DNA of 64,000 nt, taken from positions 1 to 64,000 of the forward strand of contig NZ_CAMIBP010000006.1 in NCBI RefSeq assembly GCF_946223165.1. Direction: 5' to 3'. Positions 52,860 to 60,979 of the stretch are shown here, in pieces. The notes below the pieces were generated by a model. The model did no database searches. It saw nothing but the letters and a program-made list of their open reading frames with translations, and was not told the DNA's origin. Position numbers and translations under genes: made by a program. The DNA comes from an uncultured Corynebacterium sp. Lineage in GTDB: Bacteria; Actinomycetota; Actinomycetes; Mycobacteriales; Mycobacteriaceae. Within the stretch, counting starts at the first letter, position 1; each line of letters begins with the position of its first letter.

Positions 52860-53849
52860 TTACAGACGGTTGCCGTCCGCGTCGAAGCGATGGGCGGAGT
52901 CCACATCAAACGCCAGACCCACCTGATCACCGCGCCCCGGCACCGGCCCCGTGCCGTCGACGCGCGCCACGAAGCGCTGTCCGTCAACGTCTGCATAGAC
53001 GTAAGACTCCGCACCCAGCTCCTCGACGATATCGACCGTGCCCGTGAGCGGGCCCTCGCTCACCGGAACCAGCCGCATGGACTCCGGGCGCACGCCGTAG
53101 CGCTGGCCGTTAAGGTCGAAGATGTTCATCGCCGGGCTGCCGATGAAGCCCGCCACGAACTCGTTGGCCGGAGCGTCGTAGAGCTCCCGCGGCGGGGCCA
53201 CCTGCTGGAGGTAGCCGTCCTTGAGCACGGCCACGCGGTCGCCCATCGTCATGGCCTCGACCTGATCATGTGTGACATACACCGTCGTCGTGCCCAGGCG
53301 ATTCTGGAGCGCCGCAAGCTCCGCGCGCGTCTGGACGCGCAGCTTTGCATCTAGGTTGGACAGCGGCTCATCCATGAGAAAGACCTTCGGGTTGCGCACG
53401 ATGGCGCGGCCCATGGCCACGCGCTGGCGCTGGCCGCCGGAGAGATCCTTCGGCTTACGGTCCAGATACTCCGTCAGGCCCAGCATGGCCGCGGCCTCGT
53501 CCACCTTGGCCGCGATCTCGGCCTTGGGAAGCTTGGCTAGTTTGAGGGAAAACGCCATGTTGTCGCGCACGCTCAGGTGCGGGTACAGCGCATAGTTCTG
53601 GAATACCATCGCAATGTCGCGCTCGCCCGGCTCCAGGCCGGTGACGTCCTTGCCGTCGATACGAATCGCGCCTCCTGACACGTCCTCCAGGCCGGCGAGC
53701 GCGCGCAGCGTCGTCGACTTGCCGCAGCCGGACGGCCCGACATGCACGAGGAACTCCCCGTCGCGGATGTCCAAGTCCAAGGAATGAACGGTGGGCTGCG
53801 CTGCGCCGGGATAGGTGATCTCGACGGAATCAAAGGTGACCTGTGCCAT
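52860..53849 (-). CDS. tusK: Trehalose ABC transporter ATPase, MalK/SugC type
   Basis: A 329-residue ATPase with Walker A GPSGCGKST, signature DLSGGQRQRVAMGRAI, Walker B VFLMDEPLSNLD and a C-terminal TOBE-type domain (YGVRPESMRLVP, GAESYVYADVDG). The ATG at 53849 follows TAAGGT (reverse strand, 53858-53863) by eight bases, so it is probably leaderless. First gene of the tus-treS cluster and divergent from birA. Confidence 0.93.
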   Translation of the reverse strand: MAQVTFDSVEITYPGAAQPTVHSLDLDIRDGEFLVHVGPSGCGKSTTLRALAGLEDVSGGAIRIDGKDVTGLEPGERDIAMVFQNYALYPHLSVRDNMAFSLKLAKLPKAEIAAKVDEAAAMLGLTEYLDRKPKDLSGGQRQRVAMGRAIVRNPKVFLMDEPLSNLDAKLRVQTRAELAALQNRLGTTTVYVTHDQVEAMTMGDRVAVLKDGYLQQVAPPRELYDAPANEFVAGFIGSPAMNIFDLNGQRYGVRPESMRLVPVSEGPLTGTVDIVEELGAESYVYADVDGQRFVARVDGTGPVPGRGDQVGLAFDVDSAHRFDADGNRL

Positions 53850-53857
53850 AGCCGTAC

Positions 53858-53863
53858 ACCTTA
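53858..53863 (-). promoter_or_regulatory. -10 element of leaderless tusK
   Basis: TAAGGT (reverse strand) ends eight bases before the ATG at 53849. Confidence 0.45.
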
Positions 53864-53886
53864 CTCGGCGGGTCGCGCGAGCCGCG

Positions 53887-53892
53887 TAGTCT
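53887..53892 (+). promoter_or_regulatory. -10 element of leaderless birA
   Basis: TAGTCT ends seven bases before the ATG at 53900. Confidence 0.55.
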
Positions 53893-53899
53893 GGGGTGC

Positions 53900-54766
53900 A
53901 TGAGCACTTACGACATTGAGCGAATTCGCACCGAGCTGGCCGGCCTCTATGCGGATGTCCAGTTCGTTGAGGAGACCGGCTCCACCAACACGACCCTCAT
54001 GCAGGCCACTGACGTCAAGGACGGCACCGTCTTGCTTGCCGATGCCCAGTCCGCCGGCAAGGGCCGACTCGGCCGCGTCTGGTCTTCGCCGAAGGGCAGC
54101 CAGGTCATCTTCTCACTGCTGCTGCTTCCGCACTCCCTCGATCACCTGGGGACCCTCCCACTGGCCGCTGGCCTGGCGGTTACCGACGCCATCCCGGGCA
54201 CCGTCCTCAAGTGGCCCAACGATGTCCTCATCAATGGCAAGAAGCTCGTCGGCATTCTCGCCGAGGCCGGCCCCGTCGGCTCTGCGTTCAAATCCCCCGA
54301 GTTTAAGGCGGGGGAGTTTAACAAGGCCGAGTTCAATAAGGCTGAGATCAATAAGACCGAGATCAACAAGGCCGAAGTCGCCCTGAAGATGCAGGAGAGC
54401 CCAGCCCCCTCGGCGCGCGTCGTCGTTGGCATGGGTATCAATGTCTCGCTCACTGCCGAGGAGCTTCCGGTTCCCACGGCTACCTCCCTCGTCCTGGAGG
54501 GGCAGGAGGATGACCGCACCCAGGTCGCCATCGATGTGCTCACCGCGCTGCGCCACCGCATCGCGCAGTGGGAGTCCCAGGATCCGCAGCTGCTCGTGGA
54601 CTACCGCAAGGTGTGCTCGTCCATCGGCCTCGAGGTGCGCCTTGAGGCGCCGACGGGCGATGTCGTCGGCACCGTTGAGGGAGTCGGCGATGACGGACGC
54701 ATCAAGGTGGGCGGCGAGTACTACTCCGCCGGTGACGTCATTCACCTCCGCCCGGTCAACGGCTAA
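53900..54766 (+). CDS. birA: Biotin-[acetyl-CoA-carboxylase] ligase with a repeat insertion
   Basis: Activates biotin as biotinyl-AMP and attaches it to Pyc and AccBC. The 288-residue chain has no N-terminal DNA-binding domain (group I BirA). The catalytic motif is GKGRLGRVW at 53-61, followed by LKWPNDVLINGKKLVGIL. Between this strand and the next (VVVGMGINV) lies an unusual charged insert, residues about 128-165, built of five-residue units (EFNKA, EFNKA, EINKT, EINKA) encoded by 15-bp tandem repeats. The C-terminal domain (GDVVGTVEGVGDDGRIKV) is normal. Confidence 0.95.
   Translation: MSTYDIERIRTELAGLYADVQFVEETGSTNTTLMQATDVKDGTVLLADAQSAGKGRLGRVWSSPKGSQVIFSLLLLPHSLDHLGTLPLAAGLAVTDAIPGTVLKWPNDVLINGKKLVGILAEAGPVGSAFKSPEFKAGEFNKAEFNKAEINKTEINKAEVALKMQESPAPSARVVVGMGINVSLTAEELPVPTATSLVLEGQEDDRTQVAIDVLTALRHRIAQWESQDPQLLVDYRKVCSSIGLEVRLEAPTGDVVGTVEGVGDDGRIKVGGEYYSAGDVIHLRPVNG
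54299..54373 (+). repeat. Five 15-bp tandem repeats inside birA
   Basis: Units start at 54299, 54314, 54329, 54344 and 54359, each of the form GAG-TTY/ATC-AAY-AAG-RCC. The first unit is the most diverged. They encode residues 134-158. A multiple of three keeps the frame, so copy number could vary without destroying the enzyme. Confidence 0.85.
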
Positions 54767-54836
54767 ACGCTTCGTCGCAGTGGGCTGAGCTTGTCCTACG
54801 CGCAGCAGCGCCGCGCCCTGTGTGCTCGATAGTGAG

Positions 54837-55027
54837 CTAGGGCGCGGCGCTGTTGTGTGTTGCGGTGGATTCGCCGGCGGTCACCGTGGTGGCGGTGCCA
54901 TTGACGGAGACGGTCTTCTCCCCGCCATTCCAGTCCTGGGCGTCATCCATGTCCACTCGTCGTCCTTAGTGAGGGCGTTATCAGAGTTGGCGTCGGCGGC
55001 CTTGTGGAGGGGACCGGCGGGATGACC
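54837..55027 (-). pseudogene. Remnant of the gene next to the VTC/DUF4956 pair
   Basis: The reverse strand encodes a short tail MDDAQDWNGGEKTVSVNG, then TATTVTAGEST and a stop at 54837-54839. The preceding segment (ADANSDNALTKDDEW) is in another frame. Loci with VTC and DUF4956 genes often carry a secreted CotH or carbohydrate-binding protein, and this could be its C-terminal debris. The attribution is weak. Confidence 0.35.
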
Positions 55028-55776
55028 TTAGGCGGCGTCGAAGTAATTCGTGAGGTTCCGGTGCCACTTGTTGGCCGGCAGCTCCGGGTGCATGGCTGCC
55101 ATCCCGGTGCCGAACTTTGACACCCGCGTCGGGCGGTGCCCCTGGGACCACAGCAGGCGGTCCAGCGGCGAGGGGTGGAACCGGATTTCGTCTCCGCGAA
55201 GACTACGTCGAGGTCCTCCAATGTTCTCCCGGTGAATGACCGCCACGTGAGAGCCGTATCAATAGTGGCGCGGTCCTCGCCCGGCGGGCGCAGCGTGGTG
55301 CGCGAATATGTATTGAAAAGGCTCGGCTCGAGCAGCGGGATGATTCCCTCCTGGTACACCCCGGACAACTCGGCCTGAAGGAAATCCAGTGCCTCCGGCG
55401 CCACGGATCCCCCGTGGGCGCGCGCAGGCTCAATGGGGACGCGGTGCTTCACGGTCATGCCCCGTGGTCCCTTCGTCTTCACCTCGCAGAAGCCCAGGTT
55501 GGAATCAACGTAGGTGCGCTGGCGGACCTTGAAGCGGCGGCGGCGCTTCTGTGCGGTCATGCGGTACGACAGCAGGTCCGGGGTGTCGAAGTACGTGGTA
55601 GCGTAGCGCTGCTGGCGCTTCCCACCAATCTCCAGCACGCGGGTGCCCGCGGGGAGCTCCTGGGCGATGGCCTGGAGGTCCGCGTGGCGGAGCAGGTACT
55701 TGCGGTCCACGCGGGTCATCATCTGCGCCTCGGCATTCATCTGCTCCAGGCTGATGGGCTCAAGTGAGTCAAACAT
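55028..55776 (-). pseudogene. VTC-domain (polyphosphate polymerase-like) protein gene, frameshifted
   Basis: From ATG 55776 the product starts MFDSLEPISLEQMNAEAQMM and shows the VTC pattern: MTRVDRKYLLR, TYFDTPDLLSYRM, KRRRRFKVRQRTYVD, FCEVKTKGPRG, FNTYSRTTLRPP. After VVFAETKSG (about 55183) the frame turns into Pro/Thr/Arg-rich nonsense. The correct C-terminus, SPLDRLLWSQGHRPTRVSKF and onward to NYFDAA, continues in another frame to 55028. One lost base in the CCCC run near 55170 explains it. A sequencing error is possible; otherwise the protein is about 200 residues and truncated. Confidence 0.75.
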
Positions 55777-55802
55777 GTTGTCGGTCCTTGGGGAGTGAAT
55801 GG

Positions 55803-56435
55803 CTAGAGGTTGGCCTCAGCCATCTCCGGGTAGGTGTTCATCGTGTGTGCTCCTTGTGCGGTGCGTGGCGTGCGGCCCTGGCTTGTGGAACCGCGGCGGC
55901 CGCGGACCTGCACCCAGGTGGTGTCGTTGACGAGGTCGACCTTCGTGGTGGAGGCGCCGAGGATTTCCGCGTCCAGCATTTGGGCCAGCTCGGCTTCGAG
56001 CTCCTCCTGGTTGGTGATGGCGCGGTCTAGGATGATGTCTTCGTTGAAGTAGTTGCCGAAGAGGATCTTGGAATCCGTCATCGCAATGCCGGCGATGAGG
56101 ACGGCGATGGCGATGAATGCGTACGGGTTCAGGGTGGTGGTCAGGCCGCAGATGAGGCCGATGGCCAAGGCGCCGAAGAGGTACGCGATCTCGCGCTGTG
56201 AAATCTCCGAGGAGCGCAGGCGGATGATGGACAATACACCGAAGAGTCCGATGCCGACGCCCTCGGCAACGCTGACGGAGGAGAGCATCATCGTCACGCC
56301 CAGGACGCCGATGTTGACGCCGATGAAGGCGACGACGAGGTCTGCGCGGTTGTGGCGCGGGAAGTAGATGGCGAAGACGAGGGTAGCGATGGCGACGAGG
56401 TCGACTGCGATCATCATCAGGATGGTGGTGCTCAT
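55803..56435 (-). CDS. DUF4956-family membrane protein
   Basis: A 210-residue protein. Membrane segments occupy about 4-23, 31-52, 56-68, 85-100 and 106-123, followed by a cytoplasmic tail with KILFGNYFNEDIILDRAITN. The block FGVLSIIRLRSSEISQREIAYLFGALAIG is characteristic. DUF4956 genes commonly pair with VTC-domain genes, as here. AGAAAGG lies upstream of ATG 56435. Function unknown; since its partner appears broken, it may be functionally orphaned. Confidence 0.88.
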   Translation of the reverse strand: MSTTILMMIAVDLVAIATLVFAIYFPRHNRADLVVAFIGVNIGVLGVTMMLSSVSVAEGVGIGLFGVLSIIRLRSSEISQREIAYLFGALAIGLICGLTTTLNPYAFIAIAVLIAGIAMTDSKILFGNYFNEDIILDRAITNQEELEAELAQMLDAEILGASTTKVDLVNDTTWVQVRGRRGSTSQGRTPRTAQGAHTMNTYPEMAEANL

Positions 56436-56454
56436 AGTGGTTGCCTTTCTGAAT

Positions 56455-56488
56455 TCTGTATCTGTGGGAAATCTGTATCTGTGGGAAA
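56455..56488. repeat. Exact 17-bp tandem duplication upstream of the DUF4956 gene
   Basis: TCTGTATCTGTGGGAAA occurs at 56455-56471 and again at 56472-56488 without a gap. It lies 20 bases upstream of the DUF4956 start, in its promoter or leader. Confidence 0.85.
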
Positions 56489-56661
56489 TAGAAGCAGCGC
56501 TTCGATCGCCTACCCATTCCGTGCGGCGTTGAGATAACCATGACGAATCAAGCTGGAGAACCCCTCCGGTTAACCTTTTGTTTACTTCCGGGTTTGCCCA
56601 TAATCTTCCGGTTAGTTGGCTGGATGGTTCCTGTGGACGCAGCGTTCCTGGGGCCAGCGGC

Positions 56662-56667
56662 TACACT
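56662..56667 (+). promoter_or_regulatory. -10 element of the leaderless PH-like membrane-protein gene
   Basis: TACACT ends seven bases before the ATG at 56675. Confidence 0.6.
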
Positions 56668-56674
56668 GTCCGGC

Positions 56675-57124
56675 ATGAACCTGCTGACGATGCGCCCCGG
56701 TGAGACGCCGCTTGTCGACGTGACGGCCCCCTACCGCAGCCTCACCTTCCCGGTCCTCGAGCTCATCCTCGTGACCGGAGTCGCCTGGATGGCCATCGGC
56801 TGGGTCGACACCAACGTCGGCGATCCGCTGATTCACAACGCCCTCGTCATCCTGTGGGCACTACTCGCGCTGTGGCGCTTCGTGCTCCCCGTGTATCGCG
56901 CCCGGCGCCGCCGCTTCATCGTCACTAACACCCGCGTCATCGCCCGCACCGGCCGCAAGGTCGACTCGATCCCGCTCACCGACATCTCCGGCGTGCGCCG
57001 CCGCCGCGGCGGAATTTCCCTCTCAATACACGGCTACGAACGCGCCCTCTACTTCCCGGAGCTGCCGAAGACGAAGCGCATCGAAAACATCATTGCCGAT
57101 GAGCTACACCCCGCCTGGCGCTAG
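56675..57124 (+). CDS. Membrane protein with bacterial PH-like domain
   Basis: A 149-residue protein. Two membrane helices (about 25-45 and 52-72, FPVLELILVTGVAWMAIGWV and ALVILWALLALWRFVLPVY) are followed by an arginine-rich stretch (RARRRRFIVTNTRVIARTGR). A β-rich domain then resembles bPH/DUF304 modules (SIPLTDISGVRRRRGGISLS). The start is set by the leaderless promoter. It lies 26 bases ahead of purK, in the order seen in C. glutamicum; its role is unknown. Confidence 0.8.
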   Translation: MNLLTMRPGETPLVDVTAPYRSLTFPVLELILVTGVAWMAIGWVDTNVGDPLIHNALVILWALLALWRFVLPVYRARRRRFIVTNTRVIARTGRKVDSIPLTDISGVRRRRGGISLSIHGYERALYFPELPKTKRIENIIADELHPAWR

Positions 57125-57137
57125 CATGCGCCCGCGA

Positions 57138-57143
57138 TAGGAT
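57138..57143 (+). promoter_or_regulatory. -10 element of leaderless purK
   Basis: TAGGAT ends seven bases before the GTG at 57151 and favours it over the in-frame ATG at 57142. Confidence 0.5.
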
Positions 57144-57150
57144 GAGAGCC

Positions 57151-58347
57151 GTGAATACGACTCCCACTTCGTCCATTAAGACCGTTGCCGTCATCGGCGA
57201 CGGCCAGTTGGCCCGCATGATGCAGCCCGCCGCCATCGAGCTCGGCATCCACCTGCGCCTGCTGGCCGGCGCCTCTGACTCTTCCGCCGCCCAGGTCATT
57301 CCCGCGGTCACGCTGGGGGACTACACCGTGACCGAAGACTGCCTCACCGCCGCCGAGGGCGCCGACGCCGTCACCTTCGACCACGAGCACGTGCCGCCCG
57401 CCGCTCTCGAGGCCCTCATTGCCGCCGGTTACAGCGTCCAGCCGCAGCCCGCTGCCCTCATCAACGCACAGGACAAGCTCGTGCAGCGCCGCCGCCTGTC
57501 CGAGCTCGGCGCCCCCGTGCCCGAGTTTGCCGCCATCGAGACCCCCGCGGATGCCCGCGCTTTCTGGGGCCGAGTCGACGGCGCCGTCTGCCTCAAGGCC
57601 TGCCGCGGCGGCTATGACGGCAAGGGCGTGTGGTTCCCCGCAACTCCGGAGGAGCTTGAGTCCCTCGTTGCCGAGATCCTCGACGCCGGCACCCCGCTCA
57701 TGGCGGAACGCAAGGTGGCGCTGACCCGTGAGCTGTCCATCCTCGTGGCCCGCAACCCTTCCGGCGAGGTCAAGGCCTGGCCCATCACCATGTCGGTCCA
57801 GGAAAACGGCGTCTGTGCGGAAGCCATCGCCCCGGCCCCTGACCTCGACCCCGAGCTGGCCGCCCGCGCCTCGCAGCTGGGCCTCGACATCGCCACCGAG
57901 CTCGGTGTCACCGGCGTCCTCGCCGTCGAGCTCTTCGCCTTCACCGGCGCCGACGGCCGGGAAGACATCGCTGTCAACGAGCTGGCCATGCGCCCCCACA
58001 ACACCGGCCACTGGACGCAGGCCGGCGCCGTGACCTCCCAGTTTGAGCAGCACCTGCGCGCCGTCCTTGACCTGCCGCTGGGCTCTGCCGACGCCATCGC
58101 CCCCGTCACTGTCATGGCCAACGTGTTGGGGGCCGCCGAGGACCCTGCCCTGCCCATGGCCGATCGCGTGGCCGAGGTGTCCCGCCGCTTCCCGAACGCC
58201 AAGATTCATCTCTACGGCAAGGACCACAGCCTGGGCCGCAAGATCGGCCACGTCAACCTCATTGGCAGCGCTGTCGAAGCCACCCGCCGCGACGCCCGCC
58301 TTGCCGCCGGCTTCCTCGTCCACGCCACGTGGGCCGACCGCGCCTAG
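57151..58347 (+). CDS. purK: N5-carboxyaminoimidazole ribonucleotide synthase
   Basis: An ATP-grasp enzyme of purine synthesis that makes N5-CAIR from AIR, bicarbonate and ATP. The 398-residue chain shows VAVIGDGQLARMMQPAA at the start, FDHEHVPPAALEAL, the ATP-grasp core CLKACRGGYDGKGVWF, and the metal-site NELAMRPHNTGHWTQ. The start GTG 57151 is chosen from the -10 seven bases upstream. purE follows after 57 bases on the same strand. Confidence 0.97.
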   Translation: MNTTPTSSIKTVAVIGDGQLARMMQPAAIELGIHLRLLAGASDSSAAQVIPAVTLGDYTVTEDCLTAAEGADAVTFDHEHVPPAALEALIAAGYSVQPQPAALINAQDKLVQRRRLSELGAPVPEFAAIETPADARAFWGRVDGAVCLKACRGGYDGKGVWFPATPEELESLVAEILDAGTPLMAERKVALTRELSILVARNPSGEVKAWPITMSVQENGVCAEAIAPAPDLDPELAARASQLGLDIATELGVTGVLAVELFAFTGADGREDIAVNELAMRPHNTGHWTQAGAVTSQFEQHLRAVLDLPLGSADAIAPVTVMANVLGAAEDPALPMADRVAEVSRRFPNAKIHLYGKDHSLGRKIGHVNLIGSAVEATRRDARLAAGFLVHATWADRA

Positions 58348-58404
58348 CCTAAGCCCGCCCCGCACCCGCCCCGTCGCACACACCGATTCACACCAGGAGA
58401 AACT

Positions 58405-58905
58405 ATGTCCCCGCTCGTTGGCCTCATCATGGGCTCCGATTCCGACTGGCCCACCGTCGAGCCCGCCGCCCACGTCCTCGCTGAGTTCGGCATCCCCTTC
58501 GAGGTCGGCGTCGTCTCCGCCCACCGCACCCCGGAGAAGATGCTCGCCTACGCCAAGTCCGCGCACACTCGCGGCCTCAAGGCCATCATCGCCTGCGCCG
58601 GCGGCGCCGCGCACCTGCCCGGCATGGTTGCCGCCGCCACGCCCCTGCCCGTCATCGGCATTCCGCGCGCCCTCAAGGACCTCGACGGCTTGGACTCCCT
58701 GCTGTCCATCGTCCAGATGCCGGGCGGCGTTCCCGTAGCCACCGTCTCCATCGGCGGCGCCAAAAACGCCGGCCTTCTGGCCGTCCGCATCCTGGCCGCC
58801 GGCAACACCGAGCTGCTGGACAAGATGGTGGCGTACCAGGAGAACATGGCTGCCGAAGTAGAGCAGAAGGACGCCAACCTGCGCGCCAAGCTCATGGGGC
58901 AGTAG
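58405..58905 (+). CDS. purE: N5-carboxyaminoimidazole ribonucleotide mutase
   Basis: Converts N5-CAIR to CAIR, the step after PurK. The 166-residue protein has the class I PurE motifs [22 protein letters not shown] (catalytic His), [13 protein letters not shown] and [17 protein letters not shown] lies upstream of ATG 58405. The cluster purK-purE ends in a strong bidirectional hairpin. Confidence 0.98.
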   Translation: MSPLVGLIMGSDSDWPTVEPAAHVLAEFGIPFEVGVVSAHRTPEKMLAYAKSAHTRGLKAIIACAGGAAHLPGMVAAATPLPVIGIPRALKDLDGLDSLLSIVQMPGGVPVATVSIGGAKNAGLLAVRILAAGNTELLDKMVAYQENMAAEVEQKDANLRAKLMGQ

Positions 58906-58926
58906 CCTCCTAAAAACGCAGCCCTG

Positions 58927-58953
58927 GCCCCGCAGATCACAGATCTGTGGGGC
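58927..58953. terminator. Bidirectional terminator between purE and the HNH gene
   Basis: GCCCCGCAGATC (58927-58938) and GATCTGTGGGGC (58942-58953) form a 12-bp stem with one wobble between two convergent genes. Confidence 0.7.
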
Positions 58954-58968
58954 TGCTGTCGTCATGTC

Positions 58969-60381
58969 TTAGGCGGCCTCTCTCAGATTGGGCGGTCTGC
59001 GCCTGAGGAACTTGGCCAGGGTGGAGTAGCGGAAGAAGGGGGAGTCGTTGAAGATCAGTTCCTCCGCGCCGGGAGCCCGGAAGCCCACACGGCCGCTGTC
59101 GGGGCAGTATTCCATGTGGCCCATGTTGCCGCTGCCGTCCCGAGCGTCGTTGTTCGCGCTGTGATGTCCGCGGCACAGCAACGCTAAGTTGCTGATGTCC
59201 GTCGGGCCTTCGTGTGACCACGCGATGAGGTGATGGACGTCGCTCTCCACGGCGGCCCTGCTGCAGTCCTCGTGGGTGCAGCACAGCTGGGTGGCGACGA
59301 GGGCTATGTATTGAGCCAGGCTGGCGGTTCGCTGCCCGCGGCCGAGCGCGAGCGGCTGCCAGTCCTCGTCCACCACGCAGATGTAGTCCGACGTTGCGGC
59401 GCCGAGGCGCGCAATGTCGAGCGGGGTGAGCAGGTGCCCGGTGTCGGTGGGGAAGCGGGTCGCAGGCGTGAGCGTCTCAAAGTCCTCGAGCGTGGCGGCG
59501 ATGACGATGGAGCCAGCGCCGCGGCGGTGGGCTTCCTTGGAGTTGAGGTAGTTCTGGAGCATGGTGGCGAGGACGTCCGCGCGGCGCTGTCCCAGGGTGC
59601 GGGTGTCCTCGTCTTCGGGGATGCCGGGCGCGCCGGGGCGGCTGGCGGGGGCCAGCGCCTTGGCCAGGAGGGCTGCGGTGGGCGCATCGATATAGCCACC
59701 TATGCGTACCCCGCCGTTGGCATCCTGCTCGCTGAACCACAGGTCCCGCTTGCGGGTGGCGGCGTGCGGGTCCGCGGTGCGGGCGTTGGCCCGGCGGATC
59801 TCGTCGCGCAGCCACAGGCGTAGGGAGGAATAGGAGCGACGCGCGGCCTCGTCAATGGCCCGGGCGAGGAGCTCGGCGCGGCTCACCGGCGCCTGGTCAT
59901 TGAGGAACTCGATCTCCCGGTTGATCATCTCCAGGGTGCGCGGAGGGACGGGCTGGCCTTCGGTGAGCTTGCGCCGAGCCTTCTTCCGCGGGGTCTCGTC
60001 CTCCGTGGGACCCAGATCGAGCTGCTCTTCCTCCCCTGCAGCCGCTTCAGTTTTCGAGTCCTCCTCCGGAGCCGGCCCGTACAGCTTCTCTGCGGCTTCG
60101 ATGAGCCCCTTGGCCTCGGCGTAGGACATACCCAGATGCTTGGTGAAGTAGTCCAGGGGACGGTGCGAGTGCACCTGCCGCCCGGCGTCATCCCGGACGG
60201 CGAGCCACGCGAAGGCGACGAGGATGCCCGTGCGGACATCGAGTGCCTTGAGTAGGCCCTCCATGTGGGGTTGGATCTCCTCCAACGTCACGGAGGAAGG
60301 GTCCGCCACGGCACGGGTGAAGCCGTTCAGCCCCTCCTTAATCAGGTCAATACTACGTTCTAAATCAATTCCGTTAACCAT
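58969..60381 (-). CDS. DUF222/HNH endonuclease-domain protein
   Basis: A 470-residue protein with the actinobacterial 13E12-repeat-like DUF222 region (residues about 150-330, LLARAIDEAARRSYSSLRLW, GGYIDAPTAALLAKALAP) and a C-terminal HNH domain (CTHEDCSRAAVESDVHHLIA, then LALLCRGHHSANND) that keeps the His-His and Asn/His residues for metal binding. A charged linker (about 110-150) separates an N-terminal helical region. GGGAGG lies six bases before ATG 60381. Family members are multi-copy in corynebacteria and sometimes linked to mobile elements; no such element is visible here. Confidence 0.88.
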   Translation of the reverse strand: MVNGIDLERSIDLIKEGLNGFTRAVADPSSVTLEEIQPHMEGLLKALDVRTGILVAFAWLAVRDDAGRQVHSHRPLDYFTKHLGMSYAEAKGLIEAAEKLYGPAPEEDSKTEAAAGEEEQLDLGPTEDETPRKKARRKLTEGQPVPPRTLEMINREIEFLNDQAPVSRAELLARAIDEAARRSYSSLRLWLRDEIRRANARTADPHAATRKRDLWFSEQDANGGVRIGGYIDAPTAALLAKALAPASRPGAPGIPEDEDTRTLGQRRADVLATMLQNYLNSKEAHRRGAGSIVIAATLEDFETLTPATRFPTDTGHLLTPLDIARLGAATSDYICVVDEDWQPLALGRGQRTASLAQYIALVATQLCCTHEDCSRAAVESDVHHLIAWSHEGPTDISNLALLCRGHHSANNDARDGSGNMGHMEYCPDSGRVGFRAPGAEELIFNDSPFFRYSTLAKFLRRRPPNLREAA

Positions 60382-60509
60382 GACATCCCTCCCTTCTTTC
60401 GCTAACACGTTCTATCATTTCCCACCCTTTCTTCCGCGTCTACCCCCACGCGCGATTCTCACCCCCGACTTACTTTCCCGACCTGCACCGATGAAATCCC
60501 AATCGGGGG

Positions 60510-60515
60510 TACCCT
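60510..60515 (+). promoter_or_regulatory. -10 element of the leaderless YdcF-like gene
   Basis: TACCCT ends eight bases before the ATG at 60524. Confidence 0.4.
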
Positions 60516-60523
60516 GGCACACT

Positions 60524-60979
60524 ATGGACCCTATTCTTGTGCTCGGCGCTCGCGTCACCAATGGGGAGCCGGGCCCTCTCCTAGAACAGCGCCTGCGCAC
60601 CGCGCTGGCCATTGCCCACCCGGATCAACCCATCATCGTCTCGGGCAAGGGGGAGTCGGAGTACATGGCGGAGTTCCTCCGGCGCCATGGTCACCACAAC
60701 GTCATCGAAGAGCCGCGCGCGACCTCCACGAATGAAAACTTAGAAAACGCCCGCGCCCTCGCGCCGGAAGCCCGCGTATTCACGGTCGTGACCAGTAATT
60801 TTCATGTCTTGCGCACGCGCCTGTGGGCGTGGCACCTAGGGATTCCTATCTCCACGGTGGCCGCGCGCACACCGCCCCGGCAGCGCCCGCACAATTACTC
60901 GCGCGAGGTCGCGGCCACGCCTCACTCTGCGGTCCGTATCGCCTATCGCAAGATTCTCCATGCACTTCACTGGAATTAG
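60524..60979 (+). CDS. YdcF/DUF218-family protein
   Basis: A 151-residue protein with the DUF218 pattern: ILVLGARVTNGEPGPLLEQR at the start, PIIVSGKGESEYMAEFLRRHG in the middle, EEPRATSTNENLENAR and TVVTSNFHVLRTRLWAWHLG. These motifs form the presumed catalytic pocket of YdcF and SanA-like proteins; the reaction is unknown. There is no N-terminal membrane segment, so it is probably cytoplasmic. ATG 60524 is chosen for the -10 eight bases upstream; ATG 60491 is an alternative. Confidence 0.85.
   Translation: MDPILVLGARVTNGEPGPLLEQRLRTALAIAHPDQPIIVSGKGESEYMAEFLRRHGHHNVIEEPRATSTNENLENARALAPEARVFTVVTSNFHVLRTRLWAWHLGIPISTVAARTPPRQRPHNYSREVAATPHSAVRIAYRKILHALHWN

Noticed and set aside
54299..54373. 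Pentapeptide-repeat (Mfp/Qnr-type) domain in BirA
   Set aside because: The unit length is five residues, but only five units exist and the A(D/N)LXX pattern is not met; a slippage-derived loop fits better.
57121..58965. 614-codon reverse frame over purK and purE
   Set aside because: Covers two certain purine genes on the other strand and has shadow composition.
58969..60381. HNH/DUF222 gene as part of a mobile element or group II intron
   Set aside because: No reverse transcriptase, integrase, direct repeats or intron ends flank it; it is a common free-standing family in corynebacteria.
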